Notes: a model not told the origin generated them from the letters alone. A stretch of DNA of 64,000 nt from Stictocephala bisonia (GCA_035578905.1 JAQJVL010000157.1:62001-126000), one strand, 5' to 3'; shown: positions 1-11,019, counted from the first letter of the stretch. Program-made: numbers and translations.

Positions 1-828
1 CATTATAATAATTTACATGTCGCACTTAAAAAAAAAGGAAAATAAAGTGTTAGCACATTTTTACTTTTTAAATTTTTTGTTCCTCAAAGGGTTAAAAAAG
101 TGTTTAATGAAGTTATATTATTAATATGTAGTGACATCAGTTTGAAAAAGCGAGGTACATTATATGTGTTTAAAGTGTTGAAAAGCAGTTAAATTTGCTT
201 TTGGAATTTGTAAGATTAAGCATCTAAAATTATACAACTTTACACCTGTACAGAAAAACCTCAACTAAAAAAGATTTTAAATCCGATTAATAGACAGATT
301 ACGAATTGGCAACATTTTTAAGTAAACAATAAGAGACCAGCTAGGGGTAATTTAGGGAATACAGGTGATGATGCGGAGGAAGGATTTTTGGAGTGTTGCT
401 ATGGGATATAGCGTAGTGATATACCTTCCTCCCCAACATGTCAATCCATAGGCTAACCAACTCTACAGTAGAGCCCACCAATATGGGGTATATTGATATC
501 ATTAACTTTTGTGGGCACTTACTCCATAGATGATAAAATCTTTAACACTTCTTAGAAATTGTCTTTTCAACTGTAAAAAATGAGTTTTCCGAAATGGATT
601 CGAGTCATTATACAATCCTGATATTTGATCATATCAACTTTCCCAATAATAGGACATAGGAAAAAAGTATTTATTCCCTAATTTTGTGTATATTTCAATT
701 TTTAGATTAATGGCTTATCTGAATTTAACATAAGTAAATATAGTTTAAAGAAAACTGTATTGTCGCCCTTAATGTAAAATATAATATTATATGTATATGA
801 AAGGTATATTTGAAAGGCAATATGTTAC
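1..828. other. AT-rich DNA without recognised gene
   Basis: I see no convincing coding sequence or repeat family here. A short imperfect hairpin (GGAGGAAGG near 375 and CCTTCCTCC near 425) is the only local structure. It may be intron or intergenic DNA of the candidate minus-strand gene whose exon ends at 829. Confidence 0.4.
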
Positions 829-1030
829 CTATTGCTCCACAATTTCTCCTCTCCCTGCCCATGTATTATAAGAGTATTATAAGACGTACAATCTTGATTG
901 CTTCGATTCTCTTGACCCTGAGGTTCTTGTCTTGTTGTGTGTTGGATAACGTACCTCTCTTCATGACTGAGATTTTCGTTTGATGTCGAAATGTCAGTCT
1001 CACTACCACTCAAACTACCAGAGAAGTTCC
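829..1030 (-). CDS. Candidate internal exon of an unidentified minus-strand gene
   Basis: On the minus strand a T-rich tract ending TTTTTTACAG leads into a 202-nt open block that ends at a GTAACA donor just below 829. The encoded stretch is hydrophilic and rich in Ser, Glu, Gln and Asn (it begins GNFSGSLSGSETDIS), with no recognisable domain, and looks like a disordered linker. Entry takes two bases of a codon, which matches the one-base overhang of the other candidate exon at 13993-14077. I do not recognise the protein. It could instead be a chance open frame. Conservation in related species or RNA reads would decide. Confidence 0.42.
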
Positions 1031-2213
1031 CTGTAAAAAACATGAACTCTAGGGTAAAGAACAATAGAAACAAAATATTTTACTATGTAAATTATAGCAG
1101 ATCATGTTATAATTAAAATATATTTATATTCACAGAGGTATTAATTAGATTTTACTATGGTGAAAGATTTGTTTTATTATATATTTCACTAAATGAACAA
1201 GTGTTTATTACCAGTTTTAATAACAAAAAATTGCGGCTTTTTTAAAAAAAAAACTTCACTGGGGACTTGGGCGTGAACTTTTAACAAATGAAGTACCGAC
1301 CTTAGGGATTCGAACCTTGGAACTTGTCATCCAGTCATAGGCCTCAGCCACTGAGCCACCACATGATGTTGTAAGCTAATACTGTTGATGTAAAACTGTA
1401 AAGTTTGTCTAATTTACAAAACAAAATAACAAGTATTTAGAGATAAAATAAACCAGCGTTATGGCAACCCATGTTAAAATAATAAACAGTTAGTCTTTTT
1501 GAGAAAAGTCTATGCCTTATATAATAAAAAATAATACGATGATCATGTCCTCTAGCACTATCATTCAGAGCAGAAAACAAATGTCACTCTTACCTAAACA
1601 ATTACTAAAGGGCAGCAGGATAACTATTAACATTGGCAATTGTGTGCCTACTTTAAACATATGGAACATACTTTGATACTTGTGTTTAGTGGCTGTTGAT
1701 GGAAAGTTTGTTGATGAAAGGCTCCACCAGATAGAGTATTATATAAATTAGAATATTTTATTTACTAGTACTTTTTAAAAGGATAGAAATGAATTTTTGG
1801 CCCTAAAAAGCACAGATTGACAGATCTTCTAACAAATGTGAATTGTGTCCATTTCTGTCAGATTCATCTTGAACTTAAAATAATTTGCTATAACCCAACT
1901 GACCTTCATACAAATTAGATAGATATGATTGCCGAGCTCTCCCACTTGACAAACTCAAATTAGCAAGTCACACAAGAAAGCTACCTAGGGTCATTTGTAG
2001 AGGAGTAAGATGGTTAACAATTACTCGCCATAAGTGTATACTAAATAGTTGTAATTTTTACTCTATAGAAGAAAAAAATGTGATTCTAGAGATTACTACA
2101 TTAGACATGTGCAAGGGATACACATTCTTTTTGTAACGTTACTTGTAAATGTGATTTCAAGAGTTATTTTGTATAGAGCTGAAAACCTTACTGGGCATTG
2201 AACAAATCTTAAT
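1031..2213. other. Non-coding stretch containing one SINE-like head
   Basis: Apart from the tRNA-like block near 1260-1366, nothing coding is visible. The DNA is AT-rich with many stops in all frames and would be intronic if the flanking candidate exons are real. Confidence 0.4.
1260..1366 (-). repeat. tRNA-derived SINE head
   Basis: On the minus strand an internal pol III A box, TGGCTCAGTGG (complement of 1348-1358), is followed about 30 bases later by a near-perfect B box, GGTTCGAATCC (complement of 1306-1316). Spacing and motifs fit a tRNA-like promoter, but there is no foldable acceptor stem, so I read it as the 5' head of a tRNA-derived SINE rather than a tRNA gene. I could not fix the 3' end. 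Confidence 0.6.
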
Positions 2214-2989
2214 TTAACACATTCAGTGCTAAGGCCATTATTTTTTTTATTTTTTTTTTTTTTTCGTTTTCACCATGTGTGACTGCATATATAATTTTTA
2301 GTTTTAAACTTACCCCAATGGCTGGACATTTGTTTTTCAAAAACTTATTTTTATGATGGTGTAATGTCAATTTATGACTGTCAGAAGTAGTCTGTATATG
2401 TGGTAAGCTCAAAATAATTAATTTTTATGTATGGCCGTCTAGTCAGCCATTAGTCCCTGGCGAACGACTTTGCAAAAATATTAATGTCCAAGATTTTTTA
2501 ATACTACTTTATTCTGTAATAAACTAGTTAGTAATATAAGGTATTAAGTAAAACAAATGAAAAATAAAAAACTACCATAATCAGGTCCATTTCTAACATT
2601 TTTTTTTCACAATTAGTCTAAACTGAGGTTAATTGTTTAAATCATGCTACAGAACACAATTCATAGTACAGTATTTATATTATATCCACAGCGGCCATAG
2701 AATATAAATACAGTATTTTTAATTTTTCTTTCTTTGCAGTACACTTTACATCTTTTTTCCTTAATTTAATTGCTAATTTCTTGAAAAAAAAAATTAAAAA
2801 TCGTAATAGAAAAATAACCATAACTGAAAACCACGTCCTACTCGTAGGACATCGTATAAGTGCGGGACCTACTAGCAAGCAAACCCGGCAGAGGCTGAGC
2901 GAAGACTGATTTAATAATGTGAGTGAGACAGTATGGTATTTATTCTCACGTAAACATAACCTAAAAAAAAAAATCCTATTTCATTCTTA

Positions 2990-3110
2990 ATGTGCCATAT
3001 AATGGCCAACTCATGTGTTGTTTGTGTTAAAAATGTATTAAATAGTGAGGAAGGCATCCAATGTGATTCTACTTGCTTGCAAATGTTTCACCAACAATGT
3101 ATTAACACGT
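2990..3110 (+). pseudogene. LINE A ORF1, N-terminal half of a PHD-type zinc finger
   Basis: The start MCHIMANSC leads into CVVC, then QCDSTC and FHQQC, which supply the first Cys pairs and the His-Cys pair of a C4HC3 PHD finger, as found in ORF1 proteins of several arthropod LINEs. The reading stops making sense at about 3110, where TTAACACG begins the inserted piggyBac element; the remaining W-x-C-x2/4-C part of the finger resumes near 5040. It is not a host PHD protein, because what follows is LINE ORF1 sequence. Confidence 0.65.
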
Positions 3111-5004
3111 TAACTGCCATGTCAGTACGATCGGATCGACGTAGTCTGTCCCGTAGTGGTAGTATGTCGGTCTGAGTTGACCGACGTGTCAGTCACGGCA
3201 ATGCTTTGTATAATAATAATAAATGTTTTATTTGCCATAAGACTATTTCAAGTAGCATTGACAGTCATTTTTGCTGCTCTTGTCATGTTTGCCTGTCTAA
3301 TAGTGTGTTGGCTAGGTCGACTGATGTATAAAAATTGTTTATATGCAAAGTGTGTCCCTTATTCAAATAATCTGAAATCAGGTCCATTACAACAGATGAC
3401 GCTAGAGACTGGCATAATTTCCACCAGTACCTTTTCCCATGTATACAATCACTTTGTATACTATAACCAGAACTATCACATATTTTTAAAATTTTAATAC
3501 CATACTTTTGAGCTTTAGCTGGTAGGTATTGTCTAAACATCAGGCGGCCACGAAATGGGACCATACTCTCATCGATTACTATTTCTTCATTAGGTGACTT
3601 TTTTGTTTGAAAACGTGTTAGATGTGCAATGAGTAGTGAAAGCTTTGCTAGGTGACCTTCTCTTTCCATATTTCGATTATTGTTGAAATGCCAGAATCTA
3701 AGCAGAAGCTGAAATCTGTTTCTACTCATAATTCTACTTGCAAAACATATTTTACAGTGTTTTCATAGATCAGTAGTTCGAAATTCTAGGCATGGGAACT
3801 AGTCCCATATACAAAATTAGGCCTACAATTTTCTTCATTTCACTACTATTTGTGGTCTTCCGTTTGTGAAGTCTGCTACTTCTGTTAATTTGGATATTCA
3901 AAATAACTTGATCTGCATTTCTATTAGTTTCATTGACCATAAAATCTATCAAATCATCTGTTATATACTGATAAAAATAATCTGCAGGCTTAGAGTTAGT
4001 TGGTAAATTAAATAAAAACTGTCCATGTCCCAAAGTCAAACTGTTGTTGCTTACCTTCATATATTTGCCATTAATCCTCTTCCTTTTTTTTCATTGCCTG
4101 CTTTTCTACTTTCGTAAGACTGTTATATTTTACAAGCAAAGTAATAATTTGTTTCCAAGAGCAATAACACTACTATTCACACTTGAATTTGACGTTTGGG
4201 TCCCACTTTCATTCATGTTGTCCTCACTTTCACTCATATTTACATCAGCTGGTTCAAGGTCATTACCAACGTCATTAGATAGATCTGAATCACTACAAGG
4301 ATGGAAATCTGGGTCATTGTCCGTGTCATCCACTCTTCACTATCAACCCACTCTACATTGCTTATATCTATTCTATCAGACTCACTGGACAATGAAACTT
4401 CCATGCATTACGTATATCATTGTTTATAACTAATGGTTTATGCCTACTCATAGTTAACAAGAATATATACAATAATATTAAATACGGTAATAATAATGAA
4501 AATAATACAAATATAGACTTAATGAATTATATTCACACAGTGAGGTTAGTTGGACTAAAGAGGTTGTTCAGTGGCGAGGGAACACTGAAAGCCTATGTAA
4601 AATGTGCGGAAATAACAAACATCACCCACTACGAAAAGGTAGCACTAGTAGACAAAGGCGTAGACAGCGCGAGAAACATCAGCCTTAAAATACACGGGAA
4701 ACATCTGCCATGAATGCGCAGGAATTTGTTATTGCCAACTAAATATATTTACGATCAATTATTGTAGACGTTGTCCGATCGAACCGACGCATATATTTTT
4801 ATAGAAAGTTGATACGAAATTTAAACTTGTCGGTCCGATTGTCCATAACATAAAATGCATAATATTTGCCCTTTATTCAATAAATTCTTGCTTTTTATCA
4901 ATAATTGTATCTATTGGTGGCTATTGGAGCAAGTTTACATATGCTATTGAGTTTGGCATCTGGGGGTGAATTTCAAATATTAGGCATGGCAACTGCCTTT
5001 ATAT
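3102..5004 (-). mobile_element. piggyBac-type element inserted inside the LINE A PHD finger
   Basis: The left boundary is TTAACACGTTAACTGCCATG at about 3102, exactly where LINE ORF1 is interrupted. The right boundary, near 5004, carries a decayed inverted match (CATGGCAACTGCC, 4985-4997) before LINE ORF1 resumes; the right TTAA has degenerated. Related subterminal motifs occur at both sides: CGATCGGATCGACG near 3128 and CCGATCGAACCGACG near 4775. A degraded transposase lies between on the minus strand. Roughly 1.9 kb is shorter than usual autonomous piggyBacs, in line with the missing transposase C-terminus. Confidence 0.65.
3283..4333 (-). pseudogene. piggyBac transposase, truncated and frameshifted
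   Basis: Read from 4333 downward in three open pieces: an acidic N-terminus (MDDTDNDPDFHPCSDSDLS) typical of piggyBac transposases, a middle part with ADYFYQYITDDLIDFMV and IVGLILYMGLVPMPRISNY, and a third part with MSRNRFQLLLRFWHF, IVIDESMVPFRGR and LPAKAQKYGIKI. DESMVPFRGR holds the first catalytic Asp of DDE_Tnp_1_7. The second catalytic region reads LHINNFYTSVDLA, where the family has a D before the N/W-F-T-S motif, so that Asp appears changed to Asn. The C-terminal third with the last catalytic Asp and the Cys-rich finger is missing. Frames are broken near 4100 and 3750. Confidence 0.85.
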
Positions 5005-5770
5005 ATAAAGCTGAATAGAAGAAATTTGCCGAAGACTCCAATCCTAAATGGACATGCAATAGGAATGACTGTGTAGTTCCTAGTCAGCTTCCTTTATCTA
5101 TTCTATCAAATCAGATGGCTTCTGTGATAAACAGGCTGGATTTGCTACTAGGTAAGATCAGCAAGATCGATTAAATTTCTCAAGGCATTGATGACATTAA
5201 ATCTGGCATGTCTTCCATTTACAATGTTTTATTATATCTTGAGCCTAGATTCTCTGCTGAGAAACACATCTTATCTCTTCAGCAAGAATTAGATTCAATC
5301 TCAGCTAAGGTTTCTCCAGATGCAAGTAAACTAAGTGGCCTTGAAGACAGATTGACTTCTGATGCTGTTGTTTAGATGACGATGGAAGAAGCTAAAGAAT
5401 GAGGTTTAAGAGCTAAAAATATCATGGTGTTTGGCCTTGCTGAGAGCTCTAAAAATAATACTGAAGAGAAAGAAATATCTATTTTATGATGGGGTCTGCA
5501 CTATTTGGGTTTGACTCGTTTAAGATCAGTTTTTTTTTTTTTTTGAGTTTGTAAGAAAAAGGCCAATAATAACAGGCCTATTAAGATCATCCTTGATTTT
5601 GAGGCAAGAGTGCCTGAAACACTAAAGATTGTAACACTTAAGTTCCTTGATGAGCTGGATCCTGTTTTTATTAATGTAAAGTTGACGCTATTACTAATGT
5701 AATATCTAAACTATCTGTGGAAGGAGCTTGATATACACTCAGCTCCAAGAAAGGTCAGTCCAGATTCACC
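5005..5770 (+). pseudogene. LINE A ORF1, C-terminal part
   Basis: Translation in one main frame gives KWTCNRNDC, the last Cys pair of the PHD finger cut at 3110, then a leucine-rich, probably coiled-coil stretch (SNQMASVINRLDLLLGK, then DIKSGMSS), and then RAKNIMVFGLAESS, the 'N-I-x-V-x-G-L-x-E-S' motif common in LINE ORF1 RNA-binding regions. Several stops (near 5174, 5374, 5400 and 5487) and a T-run at 5529-5544 break it. It rejoins the 2990-3110 piece across the piggyBac insertion. Confidence 0.65.
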
Positions 5771-5859
5771 TTTCTTGGATTCACTTTTCTTATATATCAA
5801 TGGAATACCTAAAATTGTTCTTTCAAAAACCATGTGATTTCCTTCATACATGTTAGTGG

Positions 5860-7416
5860 CCTTCGTTCTATGTTAAATTTGTTACATGAATCTGTATCAG
5901 GCTGCATGATGATGTAGTTATTTTCCCTGAGACTAATTTGAACTCTGATGTTAGTTCTTCTGAACTAGGATTTCATAATTACACTGTTTATAGATCTGAA
6001 ATAACTAGTGATAAGATTTGTGGTGGAGGAGTTCTAGTAACTGTGCGTAATGATTTACTCTTTACTGAGACATGTTGCTCTTTTACTAATCTTGAAGCTC
6101 TGTTTGTGACTATTGGTGTGGGACATCGAAAGCTACTGCTGTGTGCTGCGTACATCCCTCCTTAGCAATCCTCTTCTAACTATTCTGATTTTGCTGATGC
6201 TGTTACAGATGTTACTACAAGATGTCATGAATTTGCCTCCACAATCATTGGAGAAGTTGGGGACTTTAATTTACCTAACATTAGGTGGACTGAAGAAAAC
6301 CACCAGCGTTTGTCAAAGCGGGAGAGAATCCTTTGTGATTTAACATCCCTGTTAGGGCTTCATCAGATTAGTCATGTACGCAACAGTAAGAATGTTCAAC
6401 TTGATCTCATTTTTAGCTCTGCATCAATGGACCATGTTACTGCTCTATCGGCTGACCCTCTGCTACCATTTGAGAATATACACTCAGCCATATCTATTAC
6501 ACTCAAGCAATCCTCTTGTTCTATGACTGATGATGTCCATTTTACATACCAAATTTGAAAAGGTGCAATTTGGAAAGAATTAAGAAAGATCTAATTAGTG
6601 GTGCACTACAGTTTGAGTTTAGGGATGACATTGAAAGTTTAAATTTTTTACTTGGATTGGGTCAAGTCATACTAAAGAATTCTCCTACTAAAAGGGTTGG
6701 TCCATCTCAGTTTCCGTGTTGGTTTTACAGTGATCTTAAGAAGCTGGTCATACTTAAAAAGACGTTACACCGAAGATATAAGGAACCATTAGAAGATAAT
6801 GATTATTACTACTTTTGCTGTGCTCAAGATGAGTGTAGAAAAGTAACAAGAAAATGTACATTGGGATACATCAAACATCTAGAAACTACTATACCCTCTG
6901 ATATCAAGGTGTTAAGGGATTTTGTTAATGGTTTGAAGCAAAACAAATCTACTCCTGGATTAATAGGGTTAGACAATCATACTGCTACAGAGGATGATAA
7001 AATATGCGAACTGTTTGCTATATAATTCTGTATATACTCCATCTACCAACTGTGCTCTTACGTATGATTTTGGTACTCATTTGAGCATCTCTAAGTGCAC
7101 TGTATCTTTAGAGGATATAAGTAAATAAGTAAAAAACTGTTATCTCTTGATACAAATAAGGGTGCAGGACCAGATGGGATAACTACAGCGTTTTTGAAGT
7201 ATTGCTGCAATGAGGTTGCTCGAAAGATTGTTTAATGTGTCGTTGGTGAGTGGGAGATTCCCGAAAATACTTAAACACAGTTATGTGATTCCCATTCTAA
7301 AATCAGGCGATCCATGCAATGTCACGAACTACCATCCCATCGCTATTCAGTCAGCTGTTGGTAAAGTATTTTAGACCTTAGTGCTGGATATCATCAAGCC
7401 TTGTTTTAAACAAGTG
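5860..7416 (+). pseudogene. LINE A ORF2: endonuclease and start of reverse transcriptase
   Basis: The apurinic-type endonuclease can be followed through LGFHNYTVYRSEI, GGGVLVTVRND, LLCAAYIPP, then GDFNLPNIRW near 6258 and LDLIFSS and HSAISI near 6395-6500, which are standard landmarks of the fold. The linker continues through 6555-7025, and the reverse transcriptase begins with DTNKGAGPDGIT near 7148. Frames shift several times and stops occur, so the protein is dead. The reading is cut at 7416 by a DNA transposon and resumes at 9902. Confidence 0.82.
7411..7416. repeat. Target-site duplication CAAGTG (left copy)
   Basis: CAAGTG lies directly before the terminal repeat that starts at 7417 and is repeated directly after it at 9902-9907. 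Both copies lie in LINE A reverse-transcriptase sequence, which makes the 6-bp duplication credible. Confidence 0.8.
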
Positions 7417-7417
7417 A

Positions 7418-7663
7418 ATGGCTCCCGCCAAAAACGTTGTTAATGCCAAAAAATCTAAATCGGCCTTTTCCAAGCAGAAACGTTTGAAACGACATTCCAG
7501 ATCTAGTACTGGTTATTTCAGAGTTAAGAAAATTCAGTTGGCAGCACTGGGCCCGGCAGATTCCCGCCATTTCCAGCCCTCTCGCTGCAAAAACGTTGTT
7601 AGTGCCAAAGCATGGCTTCTCCAGGTAGTACCACGCTTACACCTTCTGACAAAGATAGACTGA
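7418..7663 (+). CDS. Alternative upstream reading frame starting inside the left TIR
   Basis: An ATG formed by the second to fourth bases of the left TIR opens an 81-residue basic frame (MAPAKNVVNAKKSKSAFSK) that overlaps the start of the main gene in another frame. Because the right TIR is the inverted copy, the same ATG occurs there pointing inward. It could be a leader peptide or chance; I see no domain. Confidence 0.2.
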   Translation: MAPAKNVVNAKKSKSAFSKQKRLKRHSRSSTGYFRVKKIQLAALGPADSRHFQPSRCKNVVSAKAWLLQVVPRLHLLTKID

Positions 7664-9520
7664 ATAGGAGCAAGAGGCGGAAGATTAACATCGACCAATG
7701 GAAGAGGAATGTTCATAAAGGACGTAGGAACTCTGGACACAAAAATCGACCTAAGCCAGGAAAGCTTCCTCCAAATGAGGTGAGTGCAAAAACGTTACAT
7801 GCGACACTGTAGTAGGGCTATACCTATACTGCGGTCTTATAATTTTTACTATTATGTTCGCTTAAGTTTGTAAGGTTAAAAATCTATTTAAAGAATGCTT
7901 ATAAAAATTCATTTAAATACTAATAAATATTTTATTTAAACACTTGAAAAAACTTTAAATAAAAAGCTTAAAACTAAAAATAGCGAAAATAAAATGTTAG
8001 CCTACTATTAGTTCTGTGCATAATTTTTTTTACTTTCATTATTATGAAATTTAATAAGTCTAAGAATTTAACGCCTGTGTCATTGTTTGCAGGAAAGAGT
8101 CTGCAAGTGTCAGTTTAACTGTGGACAATTCAAACTGGAAGACACACAAGATATGTTCAAAAACTTTTATGAGAAAGACTACAATGGCCAAACTACATAC
8201 CTAGCAGAATCCTGTGTGCAGATTGGTGAGATAATTCGACATAGAGTTGGTTCAGATATTTCTAAGCGCCATTGTACTATAAAATACTACTTAAAAGATA
8301 ACGGTTCTCCAGTCAGGGTATGCCAAAAATTTCTTTGTCATGTTTACCAAATAACTCCACGTAGAGTTCAAATGCGGGTAGAAAAGCTAAAGTTTAACAA
8401 ACCTTTGTTTGATGGTCGTGGCGTTCATGCTAACAGGCCTAACAGGGTCCCAGACACTACAAAAGACCTTGTAATCGAGCACATTAATGCTTTTCCTTTA
8501 CAAGAGAACCACTACTCTAGACACGAAAGTAAAAAAAGGTGTCTACATGCTGATCTAAGTGTTGAAAAGATGTGGAATCTTTTCAAAGAGAAATACCCTG
8601 ATATCAAATGTGGTTTGCACTTTTACAGGGATATTTTTAATACACAATTCAATCTTAGATTCGGGCTTCCACGGTCAGATACGTGTGAGGTTTGTGACAG
8701 CTTGTACATCAAGATGAGATCGACAAACGATCCTAGTGTTCTGAAACAACTAGAAATTGAGACCAAAATTCATCACGCCAAAGCTGACAGTGGCTATAAA
8801 TCATTGGACCAAGATTCCAAATTAGCAGAACAAAACAAACATGATACCATTGTCATTTGCGTTGACCTTCAGCAAGTTCTTTATTGCCCCACTTGAACTC
8901 ATGGTAAAATATTTTATCAAAGACAGTTATCATGTTATAATTTTTGCATTGATGATCTGGGCAACAAAAAGGCCACTATGTGCCTTTGGGACGAAACAAA
9001 AGGAAAACGAGGTTCAGCTGAAGTTGCATCTGCTATCCTTTTATTTTTAACTCTTAATTTCCAACCACTGGTTGAAAACAAAAAACGCAATTTGATAATG
9101 TGGTTTGATCGTTGTGTAGGGCAGAACAACAATTGGAAAAACGCTGCTACTAAGTTTGAAGTCATGTTAATGGCCACTGAAGACATCAAAGACCTATCTA
9201 TTGTTGAGCGGTCCTTGAACAAAGGAGATTTTCGAATCACTCAATACGTGTGGCTCAAGATTATGCACGATGACCCAACGACCTTGCAAGCTAGGACTTC
9301 TGACAATATCTTGCAACAATGGACAAGCCACTGCATTGCAAAGAAGATGAGAGGGAGGAGTAAACTTAACCTTCCACCAGTAAAAGTTGCTCAATTACCC
9401 AGGCTGTATGAGGTGTATCTTCCTATCCAACCAGCAAAGAAAAATGATCTCATGTCGATGATGCCTTACATTCCAGAGGAGTTCCGACCTTTCTACGAAG
9501 CAATTACTACTGAAGGCTAA
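7612..9520 (+). pseudogene. Transposase-like two-exon gene of the 7417-9901 element, one in-frame stop
   Basis: Exon 1 (7612-7779) starts MASPGSTTLTPSDKDRLNR, is very basic (KRRKINIDQWKRN) and ends at a GTGAGT donor. Exon 2 (8093-9520) follows a TTTGCAG acceptor in the same phase, giving about 530 codons. Visible features are a CKCQFNC cysteine cluster at the start of exon 2, GRGVHANRPNRVPD, HYSRHESKKR, FGLPRSDTCEVCD, DTIVICVDLQQ, CLWDETKGKRGS and IMWFDRCVGQNNN. The last three carry Asp/Glu residues spaced like an RNase-H-fold DDE/D core, which is inference. I recall similar orphan proteins in arthropods and cnidarians but no agreed name. A single TGA at 8894-8896 interrupts an otherwise continuous frame. 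Confidence 0.72.
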
Positions 9521-9901
9521 TTTGTATCTTATAACTTGTTTCATTTTACTGTTTAAAGCATGTTTAAAGCTTGTAATAAAACAAATTTCATAATTAAATC
9601 ATTTACGTCTTTTAATGCAAAAACGTTGCATCCACCTTAAAACATTTACAGGAGCGCAAGAAAGTTTTAAGCGACTGTCGCTTCAAACGTTTTTGCTTTG
9701 AGTTACTTACTTTTTTAACAATAACTCAGCTGTTAACTCTAAAACTGCCCTTAAATTTCATCCAATGACAAAAAGTAGTATTGTGAAGATATTAATATTT
9801 TTTCCAATTTTCCTTTACTCCATATGTTAAGCTGTATAAAAAATATCATTTCCTAAAGAATTTTAAAGTTGGCGTTTACAACGTTTTTGGCGGGAGCCAT
9901 T

Positions 9902-10168
9902 CAAGTGTTAATGAAAGAGCAACATGGACTTACTGCTGGAAGGTCTACAGTTACCAACTTATTACTCATGCAAGACTATATTTTGGATGCTTTTAGTTGA
10001 GGAAACCAAGTAGATGCTATTGACATAAACTTTGCTAATGCATTTGATAAGGTTGACCATAGACTTCTTCTTGCTAAACTGAGTAGTTATGGAATAGTTG
10101 GTAATTTGTGGGATTGGTTCAGAAGTTACCTACAATATCAAACCCTAGCTGTACGATATGGGTATAGT
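9902..10168 (+). pseudogene. LINE A reverse transcriptase, middle segment
   Basis: Directly after the CAAGTG duplication the LINE frame resumes: KEQHGLTAGRSTVTNLL, then DAIDINFANAFDKVDH (RT palm with the first catalytic Asp region; F-x-N-A-F-D-K-V replaces the usual F-x-K-A-F-D-x-V) and LLAKLSSYGI. It is interrupted at 10169 by the P-type element inside the sequence GGTATAGT. Confidence 0.85.
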
Positions 10169-10339
10169 CAAGGCCACACTAGATTCCCAGGCCGCGCTGC
10201 TCCCCCACCACTCACGGCTCGACGTCACTGCATGGGGCGGACGGCGGACAACACCAGCCACCACAAACACAGTGTCGCTCACCTTTTACGTAGTTTGTTG
10301 ACTGATTTATATTTGAGGTGGTGATATTTGGAACCTGTT

Positions 10340-10720
10340 GTTATTATTATGGCAAGGTAAACGTTGTATTCCAGAATGTAAAATTATTTTAAGCCTTTAA
10401 TTGATGTTTTTTCCTTCCCGAAAGATCACAGGACATATCAGACCTGGCTAAGAGTCATCCACAGAGATGACTATAAGATATCTGCCAATTCCCGTGTATG
10501 AATAAAACACTTCGATGAAAGATTCGTCATTAGGGAAGAGTCTATTAATCGTCTTGATGGAAGTATTTTGACTGTAAAACGGGATAGGTTAAAACTCAGA
10601 GACGATGCAGTTCCCACAATTTTTGAAAATCTTCCGCACTATATTACTAAAGATATTCCTCCCAAGAGGATGGACCCAGAGGAAAGAAGGATTGAAGCGG
10701 AAAAGCGAAATAAATCCTAA
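10340..10720 (+). pseudogene. P-type transposase, N-terminal THAP domain (degenerate)
   Basis: After a one-base frame slip the region reads CIPEC, FSFPKD, TWLRVIHRDDYKISANSRV, then a stop where the family has Cys, then IKHFDERFVI and VPTIF. This is the C2CH order of a THAP zinc finger (C-x2/4-C, W, C-x2-H-F, then the terminal P-x-x-F region). The third zinc ligand is lost to TGA at about 10498. THAP domains are the site-specific DNA-binding module of P-element transposases and THAP9. A Lys/Glu-rich helix (DPEERRIEAEKRNKS) follows. Confidence 0.75.
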
Positions 10721-11019
10721 CTGAAGAAAAATAACGACTAGACACAATTGATTCCTTCAGTAGCTTAGTGAATAATTATAAGAAGGGATGTAATTTAGAC
10801 TCGACAAATGAATATTCAAAACACAATAACAACCAACTGGTTTTATTCTTAGTTTCTCTGAAAGACAATATTTACCTTGTAGTTATTATTTCCTTAAATA
10901 TCAATATTGAATTATCTTTTTGTATGGTTAAAAATAATATTTTGGTAAAAGACCATGTTTATTTGCGTACTTTTTCAGACAGTTAAAAAATTGATAAGTG
11001 GTCCAAACTAAAAGAAATA

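Larger units (their letters stand above)
7417..9901 (+). mobile_element. Unassigned 2.5-kb DNA transposon, 6-bp TSD, near-intact transposase-like gene
   Basis: Terminal inverted repeats of 31 bp (7417-7447 and 9871-9901) match except at two positions and begin AATGGCTCCCGCC. They are flanked by the direct repeat CAAGTG. The 9-mer AAAAACGTT occurs in both TIRs and at 7589, 7788, 9619 and, inverted, 9686, suggesting transposase-binding sites. One spliced gene fills the interior. I could not place the element in a named superfamily: a 6-bp duplication is unusual (Dada- or IS3EU-like groups are candidates to test). Near-identical TIRs and an almost open gene imply a fairly young insertion. Confidence 0.85.

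Noticed and set aside
1260..1366. Functional tRNA gene
   Set aside because: Good A and B boxes but no acceptor stem pairing or plausible anticodon arm that I could fold; it fits a SINE head better.
2880..2990. TSD for LINE A matching AGTATGG near 2930 and 13832
   Set aside because: Only seven bases match, the 5' end of LINE A is not defined, and the match may be chance.
2990..3175. Small host PHD-finger gene
   Set aside because: The finger is cut at a TTAA insertion and continues 1.9 kb later into LINE ORF1 sequence, so it is part of LINE A.
4420..4713. 97-residue plus-strand frame as a gene
   Set aside because: It lies antisense to and inside the piggyBac element and shows no domain.
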